From the NCBI GenBank assembly GCA_963970005.1, contig CAXAMN010015003.1:20857-84856 (forward strand): 64,000 nt of DNA, written 5' to 3'. Numbering within the stretch: position 1 is the stretch's first letter; each line of letters starts with the position of its first letter. Positions 21,001 through 31,085 of the stretch are shown here, piece after piece. This DNA is from Durusdinium trenchii. Its lineage: Eukaryota; Sar; Dinophyceae; Suessiales; Symbiodiniaceae. Under the pieces are notes generated by a model. It was given only the letters and a program-made list of their open reading frames with translations, did no database searches and was not told the origin of the DNA. The translations under genes were made by a program, and so were the position numbers.

Positions 21001-21995
21001 GAATCTGCTTGGGCAGAGAAAGGGCAGAGAAAGGCAGCGGAGCCACGGCGAAACGCTCTGGATCTAGGCATCAGCCAGGCAGGGGTCGGCGGATAGTTGC
21101 ACGTGACCGAATGCAATGCGATGATGATCAAATTTTTGTGTACATTGGTTTAAACTATGAAAGACACCACAATCACGCCTGCCAGCGCTTTTAGTTGCAT
21201 TTGCTGGGCTCGGCGCGAAAGTCGAGACATTGTACTGGCTGGCAGCGGAAGTGTCTCATTCGGAGCAGCGTGCCGGAAGCACTGTGTGGCGTGTGGGGAG
21301 CTTCCATGTGAACAATGTCACGGCCAAGCAGCGGGACTGTGCAGTTACTGCTCTGGAGATCACGTTCAGACAGCTTCGCCCTGCAGCTTGACTTTGTGGG
21401 AGGGGACGCCAACGGCGCAGGCCTTGAGCGTTGTCAGGATGACTCTGTCCAAGCTGCTCTGGATAGCGCTCTGTCCAAACTGGAAGAACATGCTCGGCCA
21501 TCGATCTTTCGGTTTTGCGCACCTGGGGATTGCATTCACGGTATTGCCTTTCGATGGAGCAGCGAGAGTGGCTGGAGAAAGGTGCGGCAGGTTGGCTGCC
21601 AGCTTGAGAAAGGCGAGCTGCACCTTCGTCCGGGCGACTGTTCTGAAGGTTGGATTTTCCACGGGCAAACCGCAGAGATCCGCAGCATCCAAAATGTCTC
21701 GGGCGGAGAAACGAAAGCGGAAAGCGCCCACCAGCCACCAAGGCAACAACTAGCTCTGGAAATTTTTTTCTGAACTGGAAGAACTGCTGTTGACCCGCTG
21801 ATCGTCACGTCAGCCGGCTCAGCCGTCAATTCAGCCGCAGATTCCAGGAACATCAATGTCTTGCAACACCGGCGCTGTTCTGCCGCATGGCTCCGCCGCT
21901 CTCGCTATGAGGTATGCTGAAAACTGCTCTATGCGTATCCCAGTACAGTGCAAAAGGTTGCATGTCACTTGTTCGGGTCTATGCCTGAATCCTCG
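21001..21995. other. Open frames on both strands, no gene called
   Basis: Between 21,157 and 21,773 there are long overlapping frames: plus 198 and 152 codons, minus 161 and 127 codons. The plus frame 21,315-21,773 reads plausibly (GWRKVRQVGCQLEKGELHL, LRPGDCSEGWIFHG) and could be an exon. Because every frame is open by chance GC content, I could not decide and know no homologue. Confidence 0.3.
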
Positions 21996-21999
21996 CCCT

Positions 22000-22225
22000 A
22001 GTCCTGATCCTGATCCTAGCCAAAAATGCTGAATCCTAATCCTAATCCTCATTTTTGATCCTAACTGAAGCCCCTTGACGTATGGTTCAAAAAGTGGCCA
22101 CCTGAGTCCTAACCCTAATTCTAATCCTGATCCTTACCGAGGTTCAGACCATTCGACCATACAGCCACCTGAGTCCTAACCTTTAGGGTTTAGTGTTCCA
22201 GGGTTAGGGTGTAGGGTGCAGGTTT
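22000..22225. repeat. Degenerate telomere-like repeats
   Basis: Repeated CCTAATCCTAATCC, GAGTCCTAACCCTAATTC and then AACCTTTAGGGTTTAG and GGGTTAGGGTGTAGGG. TTTAGGG is the telomere unit reported for dinoflagellates. The tract is short, impure and changes orientation, so it is interstitial. Confidence 0.5.
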
Positions 22226-22497
22226 CGCGCTTCGCGGGCTTTAGTAAAGTAGGCTAGCTGCTGTTCCTTTCCATTTTCCTTTTATTCCTCTTTCTCTTCT
22301 TGCTATTTGTTCAGGATATGGCGACGACATCAGCAACTTCCTGCCACCTGCGGGAGGGATTCATTTTCCAAACTTCAGAGTGGTGTGGGGAGGCGTGGGG
22401 TATTCTACACACTCTTTGGTTCAGCAACAAGTTTAGCACTCCCAGCAGCATCAACCAAAGGCTGCTACCTGATGAAGTGACCTGCTCAATGTCTTGC
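22226..22497. other. Spacer before the 181-bp array
   Basis: Pyrimidine-rich at 22,260-22,310. No gene recognised. Confidence 0.3.
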
Positions 22498-23460
22498 TAT
22501 AGCCTGGCACGTGCCAGAAGCTCACCCCGGCAGGGGTTTCAAGCCTATAGCAAACGACACCATCTATTTCTGCCCGCAACAGGCGCAGGCATGCAGCAGC
22601 CCAGGTGATGGCCACAGTGCGGCCTGCTGCCCTATAGACTGCCCAAATCGGGGGGGGGTTCCAGGGGTAGCAATCGACACCATTTATTTCTGCCCACAAC
22701 AGCGATCGAAACGGGGGGCGTGCAGCCAGCCAAAATGCCTAACGTCGCCTGGCACGTTGCCTGGTACGTCGCCTTCGAGAGCCCATAAAACTATAGCCTG
22801 TATAGCCTGGCACGTGCCAGAAGCTCACCCCGCCGGGGGTTTCAAGCCTGGCAAACGACACCATCTATTTCTGCCCACAACAGCGGTCGAAACGGGGGGG
22901 TGTGCAGCCAGCCAAAATGCTTAACGTCGCCTGGCACATTGCCTGGCACGTTGCCTTCGAGAGCCCATAAAACTATGGCCTGTATAGCCTGGCACGTGGC
23001 AGAAGCTCACCCGGCGGGGGTTTCAAGCCTAGCAAACGACACCATCTATTTCTGCCCACAACAGCGGTCGAAACGGGGGGGTGTGCAGCCAGCCAAAATG
23101 CCTAACGTCGCCTGGCACATTGCCTGGCACGTTGCCTTCGAGAGCCCATAAAACTATGGCCTGTATAGCCTGGCACGTGCCAGAAGCTCACCCGGCGGGG
23201 GTTTCAAGCCTAGCAAACGACACCATCTATTTCTGCCCACCAGCGGTCGAAACGGGGGGGGGAGCAGCCAGCCAAAATGCCTAACGTCGCCTGGCACGTT
23301 GCCTGGTACGTTGCCTTCGAGAGCCCATAAAGCTATAGCCTGTATAGCCTGGCATGTGCCAGAAGCTCACCCCGGCGGGGGTTTCAAGCCTAGCAAACGA
23401 CACCATTTATTTCTGCCCGCAACAGCGGTCGGAATGGGGGTGTGCCCAGTGCCTTACGTC
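22498..23460. repeat. 181-bp tandem array, five units
   Basis: TATAGCCTGGCACGTGCCAG begins units at 22,498, 22,801, 22,983, 23,164 and 23,343 (periods 303, 182, 181, 179). The first unit contains an extra segment of about 120 bp that repeats the ATCGACACCAT(C/T)TATTTCTGCCC module. Each unit carries the palindrome GGCACGTGCC and a G-run of 6-9. Recurring short frames are by-products of the array. Confidence 0.93.
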
Positions 23461-24897
23461 ACCTTCAAAGCCTTATAGAAAACAGGTGCAAGCCAAGGCC
23501 TTCTAGGCTTGGTGCAGGCCAAGGTCTTCTAAGTTGGTGTGGCCAGTGAGCAGCCCAGGTGACTGCCTAAGCTGGATCTGCTTGGCCTGGGCAACTGTTT
23601 CACCCTGCGGTGTCCCCGGCGCCGCCCCGCCTAGGCGTCAGCTAGGCAGGGGTCAGCGGATAACCTTTTTGGGGGATTGAGGACACTCCAAAAAAAGAGA
23701 TGAACAAGTTGAAAGTTCGGTGAACTTTGGAACCGGCTCTCGAGTTCAGTACCAGGACCTTACCAGGACCCAAGGTGGATTTCATAGACCCCTTCACCAA
23801 ACGGTATTGCTTAATAAGGTGATGTTCTGATTTGCCCGTTTCCATGGAACGACGATTTTCACCTTTTTTTGAACCTGGACAGGGGGTGACGAAGTGGGTG
23901 ACCCCGGTGGTTTGCGCAGTCAGTTGGTCGAAGTGGTCCATGTCGGAGGCTCCCAGAGAGCGAGGCAGAGGCGAGGAACTCGCGGTCGGCTGGGTCAGGC
24001 CGCGCATTGGTCAGTTCGCGGTCGGCTTGGATTGGAAAACCACCAATTTCAATTGATGAAAACCAAGTCACTTGTTTTTGCTACCACTAGAGCCTCACTA
24101 GGGTTTTCATTTTTTGTTTAAATATGTTGCAGGATTTCCCCTTTTGGCTGACCGGTGCGAGCTGAGATGCCGGCTGGCGGGTCCGTCACGAGCACATAGG
24201 CATCGGCACATAGGTTTGTGATTTTGTTCGGTCAAGTACCTGGACCCGACTTCCATGGGTATGTTGATATACTAAGTCCGGACACTCCATCTAGCATGAC
24301 TGATTAGGCCAAGGGTGGTGGAATCATTCGGGGTCTATGTACCTGGACCCGACTTCAAGTACCGAACATGGGACCATGCCACACCCAACAGCGGCCATCA
24401 GCGGCCCGTTCTTTCGGTTTATTCGTTCCCGACTCCACGCTATTCCTGTTCGGGAAGACCGGGAGAACCGGGTCCTGGCTGGGGCCTTTCTTTTGTCCTG
24501 GTTTCCTTGGGTTCAGGTATTCCATGGGCAAGTCCGTTCGTCCAACGGACTGACGAAAAAGGACCGTTTTTGGTGCTGAAAACATGGGGGTCCATCTATA
24601 GGTTTTTCGGCATATGCATGGAGGGTTTGGGTTATTCCTTCTCCCTTCCCACTGAACTTATCAAGATTTGCAGAGCCTCAGCCTTTGCGTTCCACTGTTT
24701 GATGGAGTACTTAGGTTTGGGCTCATCAGAGTCGAGGTTCGGTGTCACCATCCACCGAGTCGACCGCGTCGACCACGTCGACCGCACGGTACCGTGGTGC
24801 CAGGTTTGGACCGCAGCTGTGTGGGCGTGCGAGGCATGGGAGTGTGCCCGAATGATGGACGTTTGTGTTGCGCCGTTGTTTCTGCACGTTTCTAGCT
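23461..24897. other. About 1.4 kb with no gene recognised
   Basis: A 206-codon frame at 24,315-24,935 has no motif and overlaps other frames. Direct repeats of GTACCTGGACCCGACTTC occur near 24,237 and 24,340. Sequence at 23,770-23,830 resembles the interior of the CTAAGAATCC element at 34,273 (CCCCTTCACCAAAC and TTGCTTAA). Confidence 0.4.
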
Positions 24898-24906
24898 ATG
24901 TAACAT

Positions 24907-25018
24907 ACCAGGACCCGACACCGCGGGGTGCATAGTGTGGGGAAGCCTATATATATATATATATATAGGATCCGTGTGGGGGAGTCCAGCCAGGACACCC
25001 CGACAGGAGGGTCCTGGT
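24907..25018. mobile_element. Miniature inverted-repeat element, ACCAGGACCC family, 9-bp TSD
   Basis: The ends ACCAGGACCC and GGGTCCTGGT are perfect inverted repeats. ATGTAACAT lies directly before (24,898-24,906) and, after one extra A, behind (25,020-25,028). The interior holds a (TA)n run. A 9-bp duplication fits Mutator-like elements better than the 3-bp families elsewhere in the window. Confidence 0.75.
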
Positions 25019-25029
25019 AATGTAACATA

Positions 25030-25491
25030 GTGTAAACAAATAGATCATACTAAATTGACATAAACTCTGTTCTGATCAAGTAATAGTTCCTACAAATGAA
25101 TCACCGCCGGCTGTTGTATGGTTTGGATCGAATTGCGCTTATGCCCAGCTGTTGTCATGTTATTTGAAGTGTTTCAAGGGCTGAAGGTTCGAAATATTCA
25201 TCGAAACAGAGTTTTTGCTCCTAGTAGTATGGCCAGGAGCCCGGAACGTAGGGTTCTTGTTACTAGTAGCGATGCCCTTTGCTCCTAGTGTATAGTTTCT
25301 TGCTCGTAGTAGTAAGGCCAGGAGTCTGGGAGTCAGGCAAGCCTTGACTTCGTCTGACACTTTGGCGGACAACTGCGGACACCTCCAGGATGATTTTTGT
25401 GGCTGTGCTAGCTGCATCCAGCTACTCTACGGACAGCTGTGCCGGCATGGAATACCCTTTGAACAAATGGGTGTGTATTATTGGAATAATG
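25030..25491. other. No gene; CTAGTAG cluster inside
   Basis: CTCCTAGTAGTATGGCCAGG-like words recur three times between 25,215 and 25,330 (GCTCCTAGT, CTCGTAGTAGTAAGGCCAGG). Confidence 0.4.
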
Positions 25492-25581
25492 CCCAGACAC
25501 TCCATGTATGCCATATATGCTTACATTGACCCCCCAAACCACCCCAATGTAGGCATATATGGCATACATGGAGCGTTTGGG
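25492..25581. mobile_element. Miniature inverted-repeat element, CCCAGACACTCC family, near-perfect hairpin
   Basis: From CCCAGACACTCC to GGAGCGTTTGGG. The arms TGTATGCCATATATGC and GCATATATGGCATACA are exact reverse complements, and TTACATTG pairs with CAATGTAG, leaving a spacer of about 18 bases. The flanks ATG and ATA differ by one base. Confidence 0.75.
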
Positions 25582-25914
25582 ATAGGGAGATCTCTCAAAG
25601 ACCTCTGGCAAAATCAACATCAGACTGTTGGTTGGGAGGTCCCCCCCTAATAGGTCTCACCAACCAGGGAACTGTGGAAGCTTTGCTAGAGATGGTCTAC
25701 CACTTGGTCTACCACTTTCAATTGGTAAAGATTTGGTGGAGAGTATGTGGCCGCATTGGGTGCGGGTTGAAGCTGGATCATGGGATTGAAGAATGGCGAT
25801 CCTCGGGCGCTTCGAACGCCGCTTGACTCAGTGCGTTCCCTTTCGTTTGGGCACAGGCCTCCGACCATCCAGCCTAACACAGTCCTCCCTGAGATGGTAC
25901 GCGCCGCATGGGAA

Positions 25915-26640
25915 TGGCACGTGTGACAGCTGTTCAAGAAGGGGCTGCGCGTGGAAAAGGAATGAACTTGACATCGAGCAGAGTTGCTGTTTGTCTTGCT
26001 TTTGTATCATGCGAATGGATGTGTGTGTGTGCTTTTACCGATCGTTGGCTAGAATTTGTGTTTTTGAGGCATATATTATAAATATTGTAATTGTTGGTTC
26101 GATGTTTGTTTGTTTTGCTTTGCCACTGGTCAGCTTCAAGGAGGCTCTTCACCTACACATCTCGCTGTGCAAAATAGGTATTCTTTGGGGCTGCCCACAG
26201 CAGCGGAAGACCATTTCATGTTCCACTGTTACATGGTGTTTCGCATGGCCCAAGGTAGACTTTTCCTGGTGCCAAGACATGTTGTGGTATACTACTGCGC
26301 AACATTTAGTAATGATGGCAACAATATGTTGATTTTACCTGTATTTCTGCCTCGATTGAGGGTATACATGTTCCGCAATGACATGGTGTACGGAACTCCC
26401 ATATCATGGTTCACCTGACCGTTCGCGGCGTCCCGCCGAGTTGTGGCTCGAAGCCATGCATTGTCGCATCCATTCGGATCCAAGCGATGCGTCTTGAAGG
26501 CTTGTAAGGATTGTCCATGGTGGGGATGCGAATGCTAACTAGAGTAAACATGCTAACCCGACATTTAGGGGGACAGCTGTATGCCATCCCTTGTTTCGAG
26601 ACGACCAAAGCTTCCCATTGACTTCAAATACCCCAAGCTT
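25915..26640. repeat. Dispersed repeat D, copy 1
   Basis: Contains, in order, AAGAAGGGGCTGCGCG, GAGCAGAGTTGCTGTTTGTC, CAAGGTAGACTTTTCCTGGT, GTTGTGGCTCGAAGCCATGC and CATTGACTTCAAATACCCCA. These match, in the same order and orientation, blocks at 34.85-36.5 kb and 41.8-42.6 kb. It is diverged and non-coding as far as I can tell. Confidence 0.5.
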
Positions 26641-27708
26641 GCAATCACCAAGAAGCGCTGTGGCCCTCCCAACACACACACACACGCACCCTCAAGTCTC
26701 AATACCAAACGATTTGCAGCAAGATGAGCAAACGCAATTTCTGAAGATCATCGGCACCCAAATTCCGGTTACAGCATGCAGCGCATGCAGCGTGCAACAG
26801 TTTGTCATGACATTCGGAGTCATTTGCACCTATCAGCCCTCTTCATGTCCACCCTCCGCACACGTGCATGAGTGCACGCACACGCCTAGGCGTGCGCATA
26901 TGGAGGTACCACCCACCCACCCTCATCCTTTTTCAGTGTTTGCGAAGGTGATGTTGATGTTCTAATTAAATGGGTACATTTGCTGGCATGGGGAACACTG
27001 TGTATTGTTTAAAGTGTGTAATGCAAACTTCTTGTTTTGTAGATCTTGTATGGTTTTGTCCTTTCGTGCCGGCCCACCTGCCGGTCCACTCATGTGCGGA
27101 GTTCTTCTGCGGAAAGCTTTGCAGAGCTTCTGCAGAGCGCCTTGCTACTGACCAGTTAGTAAGTTTTGGATCTTTGGTCTTAGACTTGGGATGTGTCCCA
27201 TTACCTGTAACAGTTTGTATGATATTATCGCTACTTTGGTTCAAGGTCTTTAAGTCTTTACCATCATCATCGACTCTTACTAGTATCGTGATATACCCAA
27301 CTTAGGCTCAAAAACACTGAAGCCTTTGGTCTTAGACACAACTGAACCCCTGTCTACGAATAAGCACGATTCCGGAAGCCCATTCATCCTGATTCTGTGT
27401 TGGTGGGTTTGGTGTGCCACTGCCTTTTGCCGTTGTGATTCGACTAAGTGCTGCAACCATGACAGACACGGTACTTGGCTTGAGGTGTTGGTTTGGAGTA
27501 CCCATCATGACTAATTACATTTGACATGTGTCCTTGAATTAAGGTTCTTGTATAGGTGTAGTCTTTGACCCTTAGCCTCTTACTGGGTTGCAAGAGGTTT
27601 TCCTAATAAGCAACTAAAGGTTCAATCTCTTGCACCGGATGCCCCCAGGGCCTTCTTTTTTCCTTCCTGGCCGAAACCTCCATTGTACAAGAAAGAAGTG
27701 TTTGCACT
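26641..27708. other. No gene recognised
   Basis: A (CA)n patch near 26,670 and a possible intron end TTGTTTTGTAG at 27,034-27,044, followed by an open GC-richer stretch to 27,170. The stretch is too short and ambiguous in frame to call an exon. Confidence 0.35.
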
Positions 27709-27795
27709 ACCAGGACCCTCCTGTCGGGGTGCCCTGTCTGGAAGCCTATAGGTAGTGTGGGGTAGTCCGTTGGACACCCCCTGGAGGGTCCAGGT
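27709..27795. mobile_element. Miniature inverted-repeat element, ACCAGGACCC family, copy 2
   Basis: The ends are ACCAGGACCCTCC and GGAGGGTCCAGGT. It shares GAAGCCTATA and AGTGTGGGG with the copy at 24,907, in the opposite orientation. No duplication was found. Confidence 0.65.
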
Positions 27796-27920
27796 ATGTG
27801 CAAAGCTGTGGCTGGACACAGGAATGTCACGAAAAAAGCCTTGGAGCTTTGGTGTGAGCCACTCAGGATCTTTGAGTGGCGCCAGCTGCGAAGGAGATGC
27901 CAAGAGTGGTTCCAGCTTTA

Positions 27921-28012
27921 CCCTAGGCCTCCAGTTGTACCTTCTGAGAAGGTGTTTGGGGTGGGTTTGGAGAGTCCAAATACCTTCTGAGGAGGTACTT
28001 GGAGGTGTAGGG
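27921..28012. mobile_element. CCCTAGGG-family element without visible TSD
   Basis: From CCCTAGGCCTCCAGTTGTAC to TACTTGGAGGTGTAGGG, with two internal palindromes ACCTTCTGAGAAGGT and TACCTTCTGAGGAGGTA. Confidence 0.7.
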
Positions 28013-28821
28013 AATGGATTGAAACTGACTTTTGGTGCATGCTGCATGCTCTTGCCTATATGGTTTGGATTCGAAAAAAACGTTTGCGCTATAGGCATTC
28101 ATACTCAGTACTGTAGACTCCGTGTCAGTACTGGAGGGCTTTAGCCTTCGTGGACTTGCATGTTGACTTGCATGTTGCCGTGACACGGCGTGACACGGGC
28201 GTCCTGCGTCAGGAGGAGAAGCCACGCACCGGTCGATGCTGAGCGTCGATGCAGAGGAGTCGATGACGAGTCGGATGGACTCGTTTGGGTGGTTTGGCCG
28301 CTTTTCTTAGTAAGAGGCATGCAAGAAAGACACATGCTGGAGAGGTAAAGAGACATGGGAAGATGAAAGAAGTATACCCTGACACTGATACTCCATGGGA
28401 CTGGCGTATTGACCTATATAGGGGTGGGTTTTTGAGGGGTCTTGCTGGGGCGGCATCTCTTCCAGTCCCATTATACTGGGACCTGGGACAGTTCTAGCAC
28501 CCAGACGTCCGAACACATCCAAGGCACGACGTCGGAACCGGCCCGACGCCGGACACCAACGGGAGTCTAAGGCCTGATGACCTGCATAGAACACCGGTCG
28601 TACCAAGCAAGCATAGGGATGAGTCAAAACGTGTCAAAAACCCGGAGCCATTGTCCACCATGTAGCTTTGCCTTCCCGTGGGTGAACCGGTCGTTATCCT
28701 GGTGCCAGCTCCCCACAGCCACTTGTGTGCTGTCGCCACCGGCTTAGCCGGTCGTTTGACCTCGGCACCGACATTTTCTCTCTTTTCTCGTCCTGTTTGA
28801 GCCAAAACTCGAAGGTGTTCT
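28013..28821. other. No gene recognised
   Basis: A direct repeat CTTGCATGTTGACTTGCATG near 28,153. A degenerate CCCAGACACTCC-family copy lies at about 28,380-28,490 (ACTCCATGGGACTGG and CCAGTCCCATTATACTGGGA). Confidence 0.4.
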
Positions 28822-28925
28822 TTGCTGCTATCCCAAACCCAAACTTTCTTGTTGTCGTGCTGTCCTTTNNNNNNNNNNTTGCTGCTATCCCAAACCCAAA
28901 CTTTCTTGTTGTCGTGCTGTCCTTT
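28822..28925. other. Ten-N assembly gap between identical 47-bp ends
   Basis: Ns occupy 28,869-28,878. The 47 bp before (28,822-28,868) and after (28,879-28,925) are identical, from TTGCTGCTATCCC to GTGCTGTCCTTT. This is what results when two overlapping contig ends are scaffolded without being merged, so the gap and one copy are probably artefacts. Confidence 0.9.
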
Positions 28926-28997
28926 TTTGGTCAATCTATAGACTGAAGGCCTATCGGATAAAAACCGTTTGAACAGTCCTCTCCCCAAAGTCCTCAG

Positions 28998-29211
28998 CAT
29001 TCCGGACCACTTCGCGGACTCATTCCGCACCTACTCCAGCGACCCTCCGATCTCGAGACGAACCGTCCACTCCACCGACCGGGACCGCCCGCGCTGGGAG
29101 CGCCCGGACCGGCTCCAGGGGCGGTGGCAGAAGTGGCAACGGGGCGCCTCGGAGAAGTGGCAGAAGCTGCAGCTCTTGCGCCAGGTCTTGGCCACGCTTT
29201 GGATGCCCACC
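28998..29211 (+). CDS. Probable internal exon, Trp/Arg-rich, unknown protein
   Basis: The island is preceded by a pyrimidine-rich CCTCTCCCCAAAGTCCTCAG acceptor-like end and followed by GTGTGA, a weak donor. One frame stays open across all 214 bases and reads, for example, DRDRPRWERPDRLQGRWQK, then RGASEKWQKLQLLRQVLATL. The second half looks like an amphipathic helix. GC content and third-position C/G are much higher than in the surroundings. I recognise no domain. The parent gene cannot be assembled: no neighbouring exon with fitting phase was found within several kb. Confidence 0.4.
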
Positions 29212-29877
29212 GTGTGACTCAGGTGAAGAAGAACGGTGTGGATTTAGGACTTGCGCCAGTCAGTTGGGCTGGCTTGAGGAGTCTTAATGTGTATATAACG
29301 GAGTGGCTGTCAGGTATCTTAGGGCAGTCTTGGGTGATTCCTTATTATCCGATCTTCATTATTCCTGGTTCCTGGGTGAATCCTGTGACGTGGGCAATAT
29401 GTTTTTTACGTGTTCCCCGGGTTCCGAGCAAAGGAAATCCAAGATGAGCGGTTCCCCCAACTCAGCAGGGTCTGTTTTGGACAGACCGCACGATTTCGGT
29501 GTGCCCTGGCCAGTTGTCCCAAATGTTTGCATTGCTCCACAGGTCTCGACAATCCACTTGAGATGGCTTCATCCGACTGCTCAGCTCAATTTGGAGCGGC
29601 CATTCTGCGCTGAAAAACACATCATGTTGGCAAGGAACAGCCTTAACAGCTGATGTGTCAATGTGTGGACTTCATGATGTGAGCGAGCGTCATATGTCAT
29701 AGCATGTCATAGCCGTCAACTGTCAACTTAGAAAACAAAGTAGAGTAAGAGGTCTATGAACCTGCAACACCCTGCGACTACTGATTAATACCTCCCTCCG
29801 ACCCTTTTGAATTCCGCAGCGTTCCAAGACCTTCACCTTGTGAGTAGCCTACTTGTATAAGTACTGCAAAAACTCCT
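29212..29877. other. No gene called
   Basis: A 116-codon frame at 29,303-29,653 has no motif. The remaining sequence is AT-rich. Confidence 0.3.
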
Positions 29878-30132
29878 GTGGGTCCTGGCTCTTTGGAAAG
29901 ACTCCTCAAAGACGTTGGGACCGGAAAGCTTGCTGAAACTCCTGTGTTCCGTGAAGATTGGTCTCCTGAGGCTTTGGGGCAATACTGCCAGGAGCTGGTG
30001 GCTGCCAGCCATGGCCCTGTCTCACACGACTCTGGTCTTGGGCATGGCACATCATGCGCAGGCTCCTTTGTGGAAATATGTGGAAATCTAGATTTGGAAT
30101 GCCGTGCCTGCCCCACTGCTGCTACATGCTAG
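29878..30132 (+). CDS. Weak exon candidate, unknown protein
   Basis: An open frame of 84 codons starting GTG, with amphipathic sequence (GSLERLLKDVGTGKLAETP, then FREDWSPEALGQYCQELVAA). It stops at TAG 30,130. The reading frame could be the last exon of a gene, but the upstream acceptor is unclear and the tail is Cys-rich without a known spacing. Low confidence. Confidence 0.22.
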   Translation: MGPGSLERLLKDVGTGKLAETPVFREDWSPEALGQYCQELVAASHGPVSHDSGLGHGTSCAGSFVEICGNLDLECRACPTAATC

Positions 30133-30636
30133 TACATGCTACGTAGGATGAATACCAATACTACTTTCGGATTGCAATGACAAATGCTACCACAAGAGGA
30201 CTAGTTAGTCGTATAGTACTGGGGCTAAACAAGGCAGCACTGCTGCTGCTGCTGCTGCTTCCAAGAAAGAATTCTTTTTCGCTGACATTTCATTGCTTTC
30301 CGAGCCTCGCCCAGGGACGCTTGAGGCGCTTGCAAAAGCCAGGCCCGGTGAAATGTCGACCGGCTCAGTTAGATCAGACTCTGACCGACAGTCGGCCCTA
30401 CAAGTCCACCAAGGCCCATTCGGCCTAAGCTAAACCTGGTCCTTGACCTCATTGAGTACTGCTTTTGCATGACCGGATCCAGTAAAATGTCAGGTCCTTG
30501 AACTGTAGGGCGAGGTCGGAGGTGAACTCAGGCTGCCTGGTCTTCCGTCTGGTACCCAGCTCCATGACTTCACCATCCACCCTGGTCCCTTGACTGACCC
30601 TGACTGACTGACTTCGACCTAACTGACTCTCCAAGT
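30133..30636. other. No gene; (CTG)n at 30,238-30,260
   Basis: A CTG run of seven units, and GACTGACTGACT repeats near 30,595-30,615. No coding sequence supported. Confidence 0.45.
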
Positions 30637-30733
30637 CCCAGACTTTCCATGTATGGTATATATGCCTACATTGACCCCCTTTCAACCACCCCTGGCCTGA
30701 TCGGCATATGGCAGTCCCATGGGTCGTGTCTGG
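30637..30733. mobile_element. Miniature inverted-repeat element, CCCAGACACTCC family
   Basis: From CCCAGACTTTCCATGTATGG to CCCATGGGTCGTGTCTGG. It is about 90% identical to 41,223-41,313, including GTATATATGCCTACATTGAC and CACCCCTGGCCTGATCGGCA, which implies fairly recent spread of this subfamily. Confidence 0.75.
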
Positions 30734-30985
30734 CTATGGGGTCCATTGAGCCGGGACATTCGGACCCACGACCACGACCTCCGCCCGGCTCGGTCGGGGA
30801 CGAACTTCGCCGGTGGATCCGTTGGGACGCAGGCGTGCGACTGGTGTCCTCACTGACCTCCGAACGGCCATGTCCTGCACCCCCGAGCGCCTGGCGGGGT
30901 GATGCGGGGTAGGGCCGGGGAGAGCGGGGACGACCAGGGGCGGCGTTTGGTAGATTTGAGGGGTCAACTGTAGATTCTTTCAATA
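30734..30985. other. GC-rich stretch, no gene called
   Basis: 30,750-30,940 is GC-rich with open frames on both strands. No frame preference or splice borders could be established. Confidence 0.3.
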
Positions 30986-30989
30986 CACC

Positions 30990-31085
30990 CGTGTGGCTTC
31001 CAGTCGTACCTTCTGAGGTTCGGGGAGACTGGGGTGGTTGTCCAGTCATACCTTCGTTTCGGAGGTAAGACTGGAGCCCTGTGGG
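30990..31085. mobile_element. Degenerate CCCTAGGG-family element
   Basis: CTTCCAGTCGTACCTTCTGA, GGTGGTTGTCCAGTCATACC and GACTGGAGCCCTGTGGG give the family's double-palindrome layout, with decayed ends. Confidence 0.6.

Noticed and set aside
21157..21753. 198-codon plus-strand frame with several CxxC pairs
   Set aside because: Three other frames on both strands are equally open over the same bases; the cysteine spacing matches no zinc finger I know.
22498..23300. Repeated frames of 67-137 codons containing SQPKCLTSPGTLPG
   Set aside because: They are translations of the 181-bp satellite; the frame persists only because the period is near a multiple of three in places.
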